In this document: in pieces, positions 1 through 11,965 of the stretch | Layout: every line of letters starts with the position of its first letter | How positions within the stretch are numbered: position 1 is the stretch's first letter | Position numbers and translations under genes: made by a program | The notes under the pieces: model-generated | Seen by the model: only the letters and a program-made list of their open reading frames with translations | The model's database searches: none | What the model was told of the DNA's origin: nothing | Source of the DNA: Chrysomallon squamiferum | Taxonomy: Eukaryota; Mollusca; Gastropoda; Neomphalida; Peltospiridae | Length of the DNA: 64,000 nucleotides | Assembly (NCBI GenBank): GCA_012295275.1 | Contig: CM022678.1 | Location: forward strand, 1,247,155-1,311,154 | Reading direction: 5' to 3'

Positions 1-59
1 TTTATTATATTATTACTCATTTATTGAATTGATAATCTCCCTTTAATTTTTAGGTTTTT

Positions 60-110
60 ATTTACTATTACTAGTACCAGTACTACGTTATCATTTTTAT
101 CGTCATCATT

Positions 111-145
<35 letters not shown>

Positions 146-209
146 TATTCCTTTGTTGTTGTAGTAAGGATAATCTTCCTTTAATTATTTTATTTCTATT
201 TACTACTAT

Positions 210-255
<46 letters not shown>

Positions 256-307
256 GCTACTACTACTACTACTACTATTACTGCTATTACTACTATTACT
301 ACTACTA

Positions 308-339
<32 letters not shown>

Positions 340-391
340 TCTATTACTACTACTACTACTACTGCTGCTTCTATTACTACTACTACTACTA
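60..391. repeat. ATC and TAC trinucleotide microsatellites
   Basis: An ATC run at about 99-147 and a long imperfect TAC/ACT run at about 200-391. They lie in the intron just before the FAM167-like exon. Long open frames of poly-Val or poly-Ser across them come from the repeat and are not genes. Confidence 0.95.
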
Positions 392-407
392 AAGTTTCTA
401 TATTTAG

Positions 408-665
408 ATTGAACTTCGGCGACAAGACCAGTCACTCGCCAGACAGCTTCTCGGCATTAGACGTGACCTGTCACAACTCAGACTGAGTCGAAGCTGCGAG
501 AGGCACCAGGACATGCTGGATGATGCGCAGTGGGAAATGGAGGAATTTCAGCAACTGTCAAGAGTGCTCGATATTCCGTGCTACAGCTGTCTGTCTCCAG
601 ATCCTCTTAAACATATTGGTGTAACAAAAATGAACATCAGCACAAGACGATTTTCAACGTGTTAG
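408..665 (+). CDS. FAM167: FAM167-family protein, last coding exon
   Basis: This is the C-terminal exon (85 codons plus TAG) of a FAM167 homologue; vertebrates have FAM167A and FAM167B, small coiled-coil proteins of poorly known function. An acceptor (tatatttag) precedes ATT at 408, and the frame stays open to the TAG at 663-665. The exon encodes an acidic/basic helical stretch (QDQSLARQLLGIRRDLSQLR, then RSCERHQDMLDDAQWEMEE). It ends in the family's conserved tail, GVTKMNISTRRFSTC. Upstream exons lie outside the window. GC content is clearly higher than in the flanks, as expected for a conserved exon. The exon was too short and lacked an ATG, so simple ORF scanning misses it. The family call rests on the tail and the helix. 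The exon start is phase 0 if the acceptor is right. Confidence 0.85.
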   Translation: MELRRQDQSLARQLLGIRRDLSQLRLSRSCERHQDMLDDAQWEMEEFQQLSRVLDIPCYSCLSPDPLKHIGVTKMNISTRRFSTC

Positions 666-769
666 TTTTAAATATTTTATTTTAATATTTATTTTATTTT
701 GCTTCATTCTATTTTATTTTATTTTATTTTTTTACCATTTATTTTATTATTATTATTTTTTATTTATTA

Positions 770-812
<43 letters not shown>

Positions 813-2040
813 TTTTTTTTTTGACGACATTGTTAAATAATTCAATGAACAAAAGGATCAATGAAAACGATGTTCGTTGTATGAAATGGAGGAAAATATA
901 AACTAATCAAAAAGTTACCTCGAAACAATGAAATGTTAACAAAATAATAATAAAATGTTCTCTAGATATGTTGACATTAATTCTAGATGTAGATATTTAT
1001 CTAAATTACATTTGATTTTCTAGTTTAGTTCATGCAAGAAACAAACATGGTTGCAAATTAAAACAACTGGAAAATGTGATCCTGACTTTGTACACTGATG
1101 TAGCTGTTAATACTCTAGTAGACTATTTCTGTTACTGTATTTCATATACATCAACAACATATATGTAAACCATTTCAACAAAGATATTGCATATTTATTA
1201 TTATATTACATATAAGAATGAAAACAGCATAAATGTAATAAAGTTCAATAAAAATATTAATTTACATATAATAATGAATACAACACAAATGCAATACTGT
1301 TGAATGTTTATTTAATGGTTTACATACAGTGATGAATGCTATTGATGGTTATTTAAACTGTTTTGACAAACTAAATATTTATGCCTTTGTTTTGTAAATC
1401 AAATAAAAAAATATTTTATTTTTGTTTTTATTCGTCATTTTTGTTGTATATATATTTTTAATTAATTGTGTGACCCATGCTTATTTGTTAATATGTATGT
1501 ATGAGCATGTATGTGCTTTGTTTGTAATTATGTCATGTGTTTTGAATATGTCTATAGATTTGGATAAGATCATTTTTTAAAAATATATCCGTACATGTTG
1601 TTTGTGTTTGTTTTTTCTTCATTTAATTTTTTTTTTCATTTCTCTTCATTGTCTGTGATTTTTTTTACACATTTAAATTGCACATTAGGGTGGTTTTATT
1701 CCATTACAAACATTTGTTATAATTATTATTATTTTTTTTTAACTTTTCTTTACATCAGTACACTTTCCAGCAATCTTACCGAATTTAAATTTTATAAATA
1801 TATTTAAATACATCACTTGTTTAATCACGTATTATCGTTAAATGATTAGTATTCATTTACAACAATACAGGCATTTTCAATAATACGCATACAAACATTC
1901 TCACTTTTTGTAAATCCAGTGACTGTTGACTTTATTTAAAATTTAACAGTCAAACTTTTCAGTGGCGATCCCGCAACTCGGCTTTCGTTTCAGTTTTCAT
2001 TTAAAAGTAATTATGAACTAATAAAATTACAATATTTCTC
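666..2040. other. 3' flank and AT-rich intergenic DNA
   Basis: AT-rich DNA with an ATT microsatellite (about 765-811) and several AATAAA hexamers (for example near 948 and 1,230), any of which could serve the FAM167-like gene. No further coding signal was seen. Confidence 0.6.
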
Positions 2041-2044
2041 TTTT

Positions 2045-2600
2045 ACCTAATTAATTTGTTGCATTGTTGTATTTGTTCGTAACTGTTAATGCCCGCATTG
2101 ATAATACAGGTTAACATTAAATATCCAAACAAACGGTATATTTTAAGTGGGTATGCAGGAAGTAGGCCTGACCCTGTGACCGGTTTTTTCTGCATTGCGC
2201 ATCAGTGACTGTCTTTTTGTTGTATTAATTGGTCGTTGTTTTACAAAGATGGTTCAATAAGAGTTCATTCATCTCATAAAGCAAGCGATGGAGGCCGAAA
2301 TAATTTTGTAAATGTGTGAGAATGAAATGTTTATAATTAAAAGTTAATGTTTTCGCTCTAGTTAACTTTTCAAGTAAACAAGTTTGAACCTCGATTTCTG
2401 GTCCAAGCCGCAACCCGTTTGTATTTTACTTGACCCACATGATTTAGAATGTGCGATGTTTCTAAGTATGTAAACTTTCTTATCATTTTTTATCTCGATA
2501 AACATTAAAATTTACTTTGATTCCTTACAATAATTCTATTTTTCACTGAATAAAACAATTATTAAAAAGTAAAGATGATCATAAATTATTGTAATTACTG
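2045..2600 (+). repeat. Segmental duplicate of the 27.3-28.2 kb block
   Basis: Closely similar to 27,285-28,170 in the same orientation: both contain gcattgttgtatttgttcgt, the run around aggaagtaggcctgac, and taaactttcttatc/ataaacattgaaat-type downstream sequence. The equivalent of the candidate first exon at 27,958 is degraded here (an ATG at about 2,450 is followed by unrelated codons), so this copy looks dead as a gene start. Confidence 0.7.
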
Positions 2601-2819
2601 TAGCATGGACCAACAGGAACGATAACTCGTAACGGCACAAAATACGTCGCCGGAAAAAAATGCCTCCAGAATTTATTGGATGCAAACTACATCTGAATGT
2701 TCTTTTCTGTTGGGTTCTGACACGGAGAATATTGCCAATCAGAAAGGTTAATATATTAATCTTTTACCGAATTATAATTTTAGTTTATTATGCACGCATT
2801 CGCATTTATTTTAATTTAT

Positions 2820-3033
2820 TTTATTTTACTTTATTGTACAAATTTTATTTTTTAATCTTTGTTATGCCCTGTTTATATTTTATCCCTGTAATCTCAGTAG
2901 GAGTCACACGACAAACAGACATATTTTAATCTAGTCTATCTACATCTAAGTGCACTTCATTCTAGATCACCCGTTTATTTCTATAAACAAATTAGAACAC
3001 ACACACACACACTCCAATGTGGGAGGGGGAAAC

Positions 3034-3069
<36 letters not shown>

Positions 3070-3240
3070 CATTATAATTATAATAATAATCATAGTTCTT
3101 TCTTCGCACAACATTTGTTTTCAAAATTTAAAAAAAAAAAAAATAATAATAAAACATTCTTTCTTTGTACTATGCAGCACATAAACCACAAACTCTCAAA
3201 CACAGAGAGAATGATAATTAGAACAGACATGACATGTAAC
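2820..3240 (+). repeat. Dispersed repeat family B, copy 1
   Basis: Contains gtctatctacatctaagtgc, a CA run, gtgggagggggaaac, an AAT microsatellite and a tail with cacaaactctcaaacacaga. Copies recur at about 4,470-5,090 (same strand), 17,655-17,830 (inverted, 5' part only) and 47,380-47,960 (3' part). Short ORFs with poly-Asn or poly-Ile come from the microsatellite. Confidence 0.8.
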
Positions 3241-3431
3241 TTTAATAACTTTAATAACTTTAATTCAGGTACCAGGAAGTTAAGTAGCAAATCACTGATG
3301 GACGGGGGTAAAGTGGTTTATACCTTACTCCACAGCAAATAAAGCTTATGTAATTTTGTATAGCAGAATATTTATCTTTGGTTTTGAACTGCATTCAGTA
3401 AATATTTGTTATTATATTTATCAGTCACTGT

Positions 3432-3590
3432 AGACACACACACACACAGTAACACACAAAGACACACAGACACACACACAGCCACACACAGCCACATACA
3501 CATACAGACACACACAGAGACATACACACAGAGACATACACACATACAGACACACACACACACACACACAGAGACACACACACACTTGAA
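3432..3590. repeat. CA/GACACA compound microsatellite
   Basis: Imperfect CA repeat with interspersed GACACA and GCCACA units. Confidence 0.95.
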
Positions 3591-3942
3591 TTAACTGTTA
3601 TTATTAACTAAGTGATTGTTGTTAAGGCAGATGAGTCAAGTGATGGAAATATGAGCTGTGGACACGCTTCGCGACTTTTCCAGTTTATCTCTGTATCAGA
3701 TCTTTATAAACCAGCCTACATCAGATTTCAAATTAACTTTTTATATTTTCTAGTTCATATTTTACTCGACCCATACATAAGTGAAGAACCCCCCTGCTGT
3801 TTCAAATAAAAAAAAAGAGAAGAAAATAATAACAACAACAAAAATAAAAAATAAAACAAAAAGAACAACAATGAAATAAATAAATATTTTGATTGTACAA
3901 AGATATATTTCTGTTATTCAATGAAAATGATATAGAAAAATA

Positions 3943-3977
<35 letters not shown>

Positions 3978-4061
3978 AATAAAATAATTACTTTGTTACA
4001 TTAATGAATAAACTATCAACAATCACTACCAATAGCAATGTGTAGTGTACGTTTTGTCTAC

Positions 4062-4330
4062 CTGGCAATCAAAATCAAAGTAAAACTTAAATCTTGTCAA
4101 CAAACAAATTGTCTCGGACTCTGCTCGCTTTGTGAATCGCCCGCTTACCCACGTCACGTGGTATTTTTGTAAGATGACGCGTCACAGGTTTGCACGTAGT
4201 GTGTTAGTCTGGTTGCTTGGTGACAATGTAAACACGATCAGCTCTAACTATAGCACATTTTTCAAAGTGGTTTGTATACTTGCTCAAAAAGATATGATCA
4301 GTATACAGGGGCGCGCTATATTTCTTCTAG
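4062..4330 (-). promoter_or_regulatory. Promoter-like/5' exon unit, copy P1a (minus)
   Basis: Reverse-strand copy of a unit found again at 7.84, 19.37, 20.69 and 25.93 kb. On the minus strand it has GTCACCAAGCAAC (fits the RFX X-box GTNRCC-n-RGYAAC), ACTACGTGCAAACCTGTGACG, and a second site around CACGTGACGTGG (bZIP/E-box type). About 70-80 nt of conserved sequence follow, ending in CCAG|GTAGACAAA, a good donor at 4,062. I infer a promoter plus a non-coding first exon. The only in-window plus-strand genes lie the other way, so its target would be to the left. Confidence 0.45.
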
Positions 4331-4469
4331 TAAGCTTATATATAGCTTAAAATAGCACACAAACACACACAGACACACAGACAGAGTTATCATTGTGATT
4401 GAGACTTATTTTGTACATCGAACAAAAAATAATTTCTTTCCACATTTTTTTTTTTTTTTTTTTTTACGT

Positions 4470-4675
4470 TATTAACAAGTTTTGTTTTTTAATCTTTCCT
4501 ATGCTCTGTTTACATTTTCCCCTGTAATCTCAGTAGGAGTCACACGACAAACAGACATATTTTAATCTAGTCTATCTACATCTAAGTGCACTTCATTCTA
4601 GATCACCCGTTTATTTCTATATACAAATTAAAACACACACACTCCAATGTGGGAGGGGGAAACAACAACAACAAC

Positions 4676-4735
<60 letters not shown>

Positions 4736-5540
4736 CATAATAATAATTATAATAATAATCATAGTTCTTTCTTCGCACAATATTTGTTTTCTAAATTTAA
4801 AAAAAACCAAAAAAAAAACCATTTCTTTTTTTGTACTATGCAGGACATAAACCACGAACTCTCAAACACAGAGAGAATGGTAATTAGAACAGACATGACG
4901 TAACTTTGCACAATGGAATTATTTATACTTCCTTCTGCTGTTCACAATTAATAAAAAGGAATTTTGGTAATTTCTTCATCAAGGCTAATGAAAATTTTCT
5001 CCACGATTACTTTGGCTACGCCTGTGATAGCTGTTGAGTACATATTGTGCCCGTTTTAATGTAACTCTGACTTAGCGAGTGTTTAACATATTTTCCTTAT
5101 GTCATAATATTCCTACTGAAATGGGAAGATGGAGAAATATACCATTCGAAAATAGAATGTGGCTATTGTGTAATAACTATGACATCGGAGAAGAGTTTCA
5201 TTATATATTTACACGTATGTTTATCAAGAATCAAAAGAAATGTTACCTACCATTTTTCTGTCAATCTAAATTAAGCACTCATAAGTTTTATAAATTATTT
5301 AATTCTAAACAAGCTGGTGTCCTTACAAAACTTTCTACTCTCTGTAATCTAATCCTGAAATTTTTCAAATCCTCTGGCTGAAATATTGATATATTGTTTA
5401 TATTTTATTATTCTGTACATTATTGTAAATCTACCGTCTTGTCATCCTTGTTATAATTGTTATTATTATATTAAATTTTGTATGAAATCCTCAGACTGCG
5501 GCCTGAGTGCAAATAAAGTTCAGTTCAGTTGGTAATTAAA
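4470..5540 (+). repeat. Dispersed repeat family B, copy 2, interrupted
   Basis: Second copy of the 2.8-kb repeat, longer at its 3' side and matching 47,380-47,960. It is split near 5,090 by a LINE fragment; the match resumes after about 5,530 (gtaattaaagtgtgttact). Confidence 0.75.
5090..5530 (+). mobile_element. 5'-truncated non-LTR retrotransposon (3' end)
   Basis: Encodes the C-terminal tail of a LINE reverse-transcriptase ORF: IPTEMGRWRNIPFENRMWLL, CNNYDIGEEFHYIF, then KFYKLFNSKQAGVL and a stop at about 5,381. A 3' UTR follows with gactgcggcctgagtgcaaa and ends in a short cagttcagtt repeat. The pattern of conserved Trp, Cys and FHYIF matches the last part of ORF2 in mollusc LINEs, and the same tail with a different sequence occurs at 13.5 kb. 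The copy is 5'-truncated and dead. I do not assign a clade. Confidence 0.75.
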
Positions 5541-5612
5541 GTGTGTTACTGTAAGTGTAGAATGTAACAGATGTGATGGATGTTTTGTTACACAGATGCT
5601 TATATTCTTCTT

Positions 5613-5643
<31 letters not shown>

Positions 5644-6285
5644 TTATTATTATTCAGTTCTTCGGAACACAAGAGTGATTTTTGCGATATCATTTTTAGC
5701 AATCACAGTGATATACACATAAACAATTTAAGAAAAATAAGTAAATAAATAAACAACTACATTCACAGGTCAACACAAAAAAAACAACAACATTAAAACC
5801 ATTTATTATTGAAACTAGCCAAATTTCATTTTCTATAAGAAAAATAATAAACACTTGCAAAACAATATTTTTGTTTTCCTCTTTCGTGTTTACGTCACAA
5901 TATATGACAATTATAGACAACACATAATAAAATACTTAAAAAAAAAAGAAGACACTCCATATCAAACACTTTTAAAATAATAATAATAATTACAAAAACA
6001 AAGAAAAATAAAAGACAAAACATGAACAAAGTCAACTAATGAATATAACTGTAATAAGGAATATCAATTTTAGACATTTTAAATTACAGCTCAGTATTGA
6101 ATTATAATTATACCATATCAGTATATTGAAATTAACCTGTTATTTTATTACATCAGCATCAATATTGGACGAAATCAATTAATTTCAATTTTGTATTTTC
6201 AAAAAATCAGTTACTTCAAGACATTTAATTCCTTCATCAATTATTATCATCGATTATTATTATTAATATTATATACAAAGATATA
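5540..6285. other. AT-rich intergenic DNA
   Basis: CTT microsatellite at about 5,605-5,643, then AT-rich sequence with no coding or repeat signal that I can recognise. Confidence 0.5.
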
Positions 6286-6289
6286 ATTC

Positions 6290-6530
6290 GATTTGATAAC
6301 AACAACAACAACAACAACAATAATAACAACAACCATAATAATGAAGTGTAGTTTGACAATAAAGTTTGAAATCTGACCTACTGTTTCGCAGACAAAATTA
6401 GTCAGTATTAGTAATATTATCTTCAGCACTCGTACAACGTCATTTTTTTTTCTATTCTCTAACAATGAGTGCAACCACACAGGTTTCAAATTATCCTTGT
6501 TTACAACTCAACCGTGAACACGGTTAACCT
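6290..6530 (+). repeat. Dispersed repeat family A, copy 1
   Basis: Shares gtttgaaatctgacctactg, attatcttcagcactcg and the gtcaaccgtgaacac tail with 7,440-7,620 (same strand) and with 9,530-9,720 (inverted). Each copy abuts a trinucleotide microsatellite. Short ORFs here are accidental. Confidence 0.75.
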
Positions 6531-7373
6531 GCGGTCTGTCTAAGTTTCTATACATGAACTGCGCACAGTAAAACAAAAACAAACAAAAAAAATAAAAAAG
6601 TTTTGTATTTCTACATACAGGATGAATAACAGTTACAGGACTAATATGCAGATCTCTCGTCGTTTTGACGATGTAGATATAAGGACAGTTCGTTCTGTAA
6701 CCACGCTGGTTGTTTTTATTGGTTTTAATAAACGTTTTACATTCTGTAACATAATAATCCACACCTGACCTCTGACTATGGACACTGACAACTCACAAAA
6801 AAACTGGGTAGCTGTGTTTAACTCAGTCGGTGATCTTTCAGTACTGTCTGTCATGTGACACCACGTGCACAGGCGACAGTGTGTGATTTCTGTTCTAGCT
6901 GACGTCAGATCTTTAGCTTCAAATTTCAATAAAGAACTTTCAGAACCCACAGTTTGTTGTTATCGTTGAGGTCACAGTTATTTGAGTACAGGTAGATCGT
7001 TACGACTTGTACAATGTTTTTGAAGCTGGTTTGCATGCAGGGTAAGAAAGAGAGAAGATAGGTATTCTGCAGCTACGACCATTTTAGCTTTAATTTATCC
7101 ATGTAAAACACGACACTGCAAATATGCAGAAAATAAACTCTGATAAATTTTATTTTAAAACCGTTCTTATTAACATTCAATTCATTACATTTTTCATCTT
7201 CTTCCTTCTCATGCTTTTCTCAAATTACAATAATCTATATATAACTGTAAGTCAACGGCAAATATCTCATTTAGAAAATGAAACAGTGCACCAAAACAAA
7301 CAACAAAGTAAAAAAATTAATCAATAAACAGTTAACAATTAGCAGAATATTTACACACAGTAAAAATGTAATA

Positions 7374-7379
7374 ATGATG

Positions 7380-7433
<54 letters not shown>
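7374..7433. repeat. AAT microsatellite
   Basis: About 20 AAT/TAA units, adjoining a family A repeat. Confidence 0.95.
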
Positions 7434-7435
<2 letters not shown>

Positions 7436-7439
7436 TCTA

Positions 7440-7620
7440 AACTTTGAAATCTGACCTACTGTTTGTCAAACAAAACTAGGCAGTATCAGTAGTATTATCT
7501 TCAATACCCGTGTAACGACATTTTCAAAGTATCGAACAATGAGAGTACCTGCAAAGGTTTCAAATTCTCCTTGTTAACAAGTCAACCGTGAACACGATTA
7601 ACATGCGATCTAAGTAACTG
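7440..7620 (+). repeat. Dispersed repeat family A, copy 2
   Basis: Same element as at 6,290-6,530: ctgacctactgtttgtcaaa, then cagtatcagtagtattatct and caaccgtgaacacgattaac. Confidence 0.75.
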
Positions 7621-7834
7621 TAGAGCTATAAATACAGTAAAGAAACAAACAAAACACAACACGATAACAGCAACGACAATGTAATAATAATAATAATAAA
7701 TAAATAAATAGAAATAAAGTAAATAAATAAGTAAATAATAAATAAAGAAAGAAATGTGAAATGTAGAGTTGGATGAAAGGTTATAAAATAAAACTGTAAG
7801 TTAGTGTATTTTACGAATGCAGACTAAACGCAGA

Positions 7835-7988
7835 GTAACACACTACGTGCAAACCTGTGACGTGTCGTTTGACAAAAATATCACCTGACGTGTCTAAGCA
7901 GGCTATTCACAGAGCGAGCAGACAGCACAGAATTTGTGTCAGTTTGTTAGTTGAAAAGATTCGGGTTTTACTTCGATTTGTATTAGAG
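7835..7988 (+). promoter_or_regulatory. Promoter-like/5' exon unit, copy P1b
   Basis: Contains CACTACGTGCAAACCTGTGACGTGTC, then ATCACCTGACGTGTCTAAGC and GCGAGCAGACAG. A conserved stretch follows, ending TTAGAG|GTAGGCAAACT with a donor at 7,989. It is the nearest such unit upstream of mini-exon array A and could supply its 5' leader. The TGACGTG sites suit bZIP factors. This is inferred from conservation among five copies. Confidence 0.5.
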
Positions 7989-8689
7989 GTAGGCAAACTT
8001 AAACTATACTGTTTTTACTACTGACTGTTGATTGTTTATGTAAAACATTTAAATTTAAACTGTTCTGTTGTAATCCTGAACTGAGACATATGTAACTCGG
8101 CTTTCGTTTCAGTTTTCATTTAAAAATAACTGTGAACTAATAAAATTACAACATTCCTATTATTATTATTTATTTATTTTCTTTTAAATTAATTTATTTA
8201 TCAAACAATAAATAGACAAACAAAATGGGGAATATCGTTCGGTATATTTAATTTTGCGCTGTATTAACTGGTCGAAGGTTTAGAAACAGATAAAGGTGTC
8301 ACAGGTAATGGTTTAATTATATCGAAAGAGGAATATAAAATATCTACGGAATAACTGGTTGTTTAACAGTACAAAACTGAAATCACTTGGTTTTGTCAAG
8401 TATTGATGCTAATGTAAATCAGTCTATTTAAGAAGTTTCAAAAAGTGTGGACACTGATTAAAAATATTTTCAAAAGAGAACTTTCAGTCAGCTTTATTAA
8501 GAGAGGTTAATTCTAAAAGTATTGATTTGGTATAATTATAATTTAATACTGAACTGTAACGTAAAAGGGTTAAGGATATCCTTTTCCAAATATTAATATA
8601 ATCAATAGTAAATAAATAAATAAAAATATAACATTTTTGGTTAAACAAAGAAAAAATAGTGTTATGATAATTTTTTTATAATTTTTTTT

Positions 8690-8757
<68 letters not shown>
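8690..8757. repeat. AAT microsatellite
   Basis: About 22 AAT units. Confidence 0.95.
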
Positions 8758-8758
<1 letters not shown>

Positions 8759-9529
8759 GTATGTATTTTTAATGCATGAATTTGACTTTTTGTTTGTTGC
8801 AAGGCTACTTCAATGTTAAATAGTAATTATTGTTTTTACGTTGTAAAGTTTTCAGTCTGCATTTTGAACATCAGCCACACGTGTTTCATCAAATTTAAAA
8901 TAAATAAATACAACAACAACTGTAATACTCTGTAAAAGCAAATAGTGATTTTGTGTTGAGAATATGTATCTATTATTATTATCATCATCATCATCATCAT
9001 CATAGAGATTAGTATTAATTAACAATGAAATAGGATCTTTTTTATATGGGAGTCACTTTTGTGTAACGGGTTGTCGTGTGTGTGTGTGTGTGTGTTCTTT
9101 TATAACTGTTCAGTATGGTACATCTTCTTAAAATTATTTTTTTACTAAGCTTCTGAACGATTCGTGTTAGTTTAATGTTAAATTTCTTGTTTTCATTAAA
9201 TGAAACTTTTTATTTAATTACATTATTGCGGTGAATTGAAAAATTAAAACAGAGATAAATATTATGATATCAGCTGAGTTGATAAATGTTTGAGAATGAA
9301 AAGTTTATTATTAAAATACAGTTTTGTCTGTCGTTATATTTTAAAATAAACAAGCTCACTGGTCAAGGTCACTGTTACTTTAAGGTAAGATCATTTTCAC
9401 GAAATCTAGATACGTTCCACTTTAAAATAATTAACACGAGTTGTCGTCGTTGTTGTTCTTCTTCTTGTTCTTGTTATTATTGTTGTTGTTTTACTGTATG
9501 CAGGACATGTATAGATACTTAGATCGCAC

Positions 9530-9720
9530 GTTACTCGTGTTCACGGTAGAGTTGTTAACAAGGAGAATTGGAAACCTGTGTAGTTACACTCATTGTTAAA
9601 GAATAGAAAAATGTTACATGGGTATTGAATATAATATCGCAAACACTGTCTGTCAAACTGTAGGTCGGATTTCAAAGTTTAATGTCAAACTACACTTCAT
9701 AATTATTGTTGTTGTTCTTG
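9530..9720 (-). repeat. Dispersed repeat family A, copy 3 (inverted)
   Basis: Inverse complement of the element at 6.3 and 7.4 kb (tcaaactgtaggtcggatttc and the opposite-strand tail). Trinucleotide runs (ACT, AAC, AAT) follow at 9,735-9,845. Confidence 0.75.
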
Positions 9721-10199
9721 TTGTTATTGATATTACTACTACTACTACTACTACTATTATTATAATTACTATTACTATTTGTATACATAATAACAACAAC
9801 AACAACAACAACGATAATAATAATAATAAAAAGAAGAAGAAAGAAAAAAGTGTCTAAGTATAAACAATGTTAATGAACGGACATTTTGTAAAATTAATAA
9901 TGTACACTTTGTTGAGTTATCTTATAAAATAGTCGATGGAGGAATGAAATGTGTACGGAATAACTGATTGTTTAAAAATACCAAACTGAAATTAAATGGT
10001 TTCGTCCAATATTGATGGCGATGTAATTCAGTCTATTTTGGACGTTGGAAAAAAAAAAAAAATGTAGGAAAGTTATGATAAGCTATTACTTAAAACTATT
10101 TTCAAGGTTTTGTCATCGTTAGTAAAGCATCAGGTTAATTTCTATACTGGGACAATAATAGTCTAATATAGAGTTGTAATTTAAAGTTTATTATTAATA

Positions 10200-11130
10200 T
10201 TCAGTTTTTTCTGTCGTTATATTTTAAAATAAAGTCACTGTTATTTATTTTTGTCACGTAGACACTAACTAGGAAAGAACAGACTTTATTGTTAAACAAG
10301 TGTGTATTATTTTTATTATTAATTAGCAACACTTTAATTAGCAACACATACACAAAGATATAAACAATTTTGTTAGATATAGATATGTGTGTGTGTGTTT
10401 GTGTGTGTGTGGTTATACATACACACAGATATTATTAAGGTTATGCTCTTAACGATGATATAATAGTATATATAAAATAACTGACATTCAGTGTCTAGCT
10501 TTAATAATTATCTTATTTACTGAAACTAAATAATAAAATAAAATAAGATTAGAACAACAAAAACAGTTTGAAAAAAATTAAGTGTGTTTTTTTTTGTTTT
10601 CTAGAATATTCATGAGGAACGATTACCCATATTTTCAGATTTACTGGTTTTTCTATATTTAGAAACGTTTTTACACAACTGAAGTAATATCATCTGTCAA
10701 AGAAGTTTTTGATTTTAAAACAGTCGATTTTGAGGCGAAGGGAGACATTACAATTCATTATTATTGTTTTTTATGTTTGTGATTTTTTGTTCCACTTTAT
10801 TATAATTTAAAAGACATAAACACGTGTTGGCAGAAAGTTTATTTGGTAGTAGATCTGTATTTATTTATTTATAATAATTTTTGCAGGTTTGTTTTTAATA
10901 ATAACAAAGATACTCTGAAAAAAATATGTATAAAAAGACATTTTATTTTTAGAATAAAAAAAAAAATTTCTTAATCGAATTTGATTTTCTGTTTCTAGTG
11001 TCAGTTTAAATGGAATCGAAATATAAATATTATAATTCAGAAATGTAAATCAATTAGACATTTTATTTCGTGGAATATTTGTGATTCTTCGAAGCGATAT
11101 TACATAAAATAAAATGTTCTGCGACTTGTA
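10200..11130 (+). repeat. Segmental duplicate of the 18.0-18.8 and 21.9-22.1 kb blocks
   Basis: 10,380-11,130 matches 18,030-18,830 (ataaaataactgacattcag, tctaatttatttactgaaac and acattttatttc-ggaatattt segments). 10,200-10,300 matches 9,300-9,440 and 21,950-22,150 (gtcacgtagacac). No exon was found in it. It looks like flanking DNA copied along with the 5' units. Confidence 0.65.
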
Positions 11131-11350
11131 TATTTAATGTTGAAAAAATCATCTTTTAATTATATAAAGAAATTATTTGTAAAAAAATAACATTATGTAA
11201 AGGTATTAATGGTTGAACACTTCAGTATTTACAGATCTTTATAAAGCTGCCAACAACGGCGGAGACGAAATTGGGACTCATACCTGGCCAAGACAGAATT
11301 TTTAAAGTGTTGTTTTAGAGGTGGGCAATGACAGTGAGTGAATAAATTTT

Positions 11351-11525
11351 GTGGACATCACTTCTGTATGCATTCCTTTTGTCTGCCATATTTGTGCTTC
11401 TGACGTTCTCCTTCTTGTCATATTTACTGTGAATGACTCAGCTGTTGAAAAGAGTGGAGTTAAATATTCATATCTGATGCACGAACATTCTACAGTTTGG
11501 AAAAAACAAACATGGGTGCAAATTG
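11351..11525 (+). CDS. Candidate exon before mini-exon array A
   Basis: An open frame ends in the codons for TWVQI plus one nucleotide at a strong donor (AAATTG|GTAAGTTTT). The exit phase is therefore 1, exactly what the following mini-exons need, giving ...WVQI-G-QLTANV. The same block is duplicated before array B (29,323-29,544), where the shared residues include FTVNDSAVE, SGVKYSYLMHEH and VW. No good ATG starts the long frame in this copy; an in-frame ATG (MHEHSTVW) at about 11,476 is one option, and a non-coding role is another. I do not recognise the peptide. A VQIG tetrad at its end is similar to the motif in the mini-exons, which may be chance. Confidence 0.35.
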
Positions 11526-11554
11526 GTAAGTTTTCATTGATAATTTTTGGTATT

Positions 11555-11965
11555 AATATTGAGAAAACTGAGTATAAAACTTACTAAAACTATTCTGTAT
11601 ATTTTTCTTATTTATATAATACAATTTAGTGGTGGTGTTGAGAAAACTAAAAATATGCTTACTAAAACTATTCTGATATCATCTATACATTTGTATTGTT
11701 TATATTATACTTTAGTGTTAGTATTGAGAAAATCAAGAATATGTCTTACTGAAACTATTCTGTATATTTTCCTTATTTATATATTACCACTTAGTGGTTG
11801 TGTTGAGAAAACTAAAAATATGCTTACTGAAACTATTCTGATGTTATCTATCATTAGCATTGTTTATATTACAATTTAGTGTTAGTATTGTCAAAACTAA
11901 GAATATATCTTTCTGAAACTATTCTATACATTTTCATTGTTTATTTAACTTAATTTAGTATTAGT
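11555..11965 (+). repeat. 80-88 bp tandem repeat in the intron of array A
   Basis: About five units beginning ttgagaaaactaa and containing ttactgaaactattctg. Two subtypes alternate, so the higher-order period is about 165 bp. ORFs through it are repeat artefacts. Confidence 0.75.

Noticed and set aside
21..435. Poly-Val and poly-Ser open frames on the minus strand
   Set aside because: They are translations of ATC/TAC microsatellites; only 408-665 on the plus strand has real coding character.
2950..3342. Asn-rich 130-codon frame (and a similar one at 4,586-4,903)
   Set aside because: It lies in a dispersed repeat and is opened by an AAT microsatellite.
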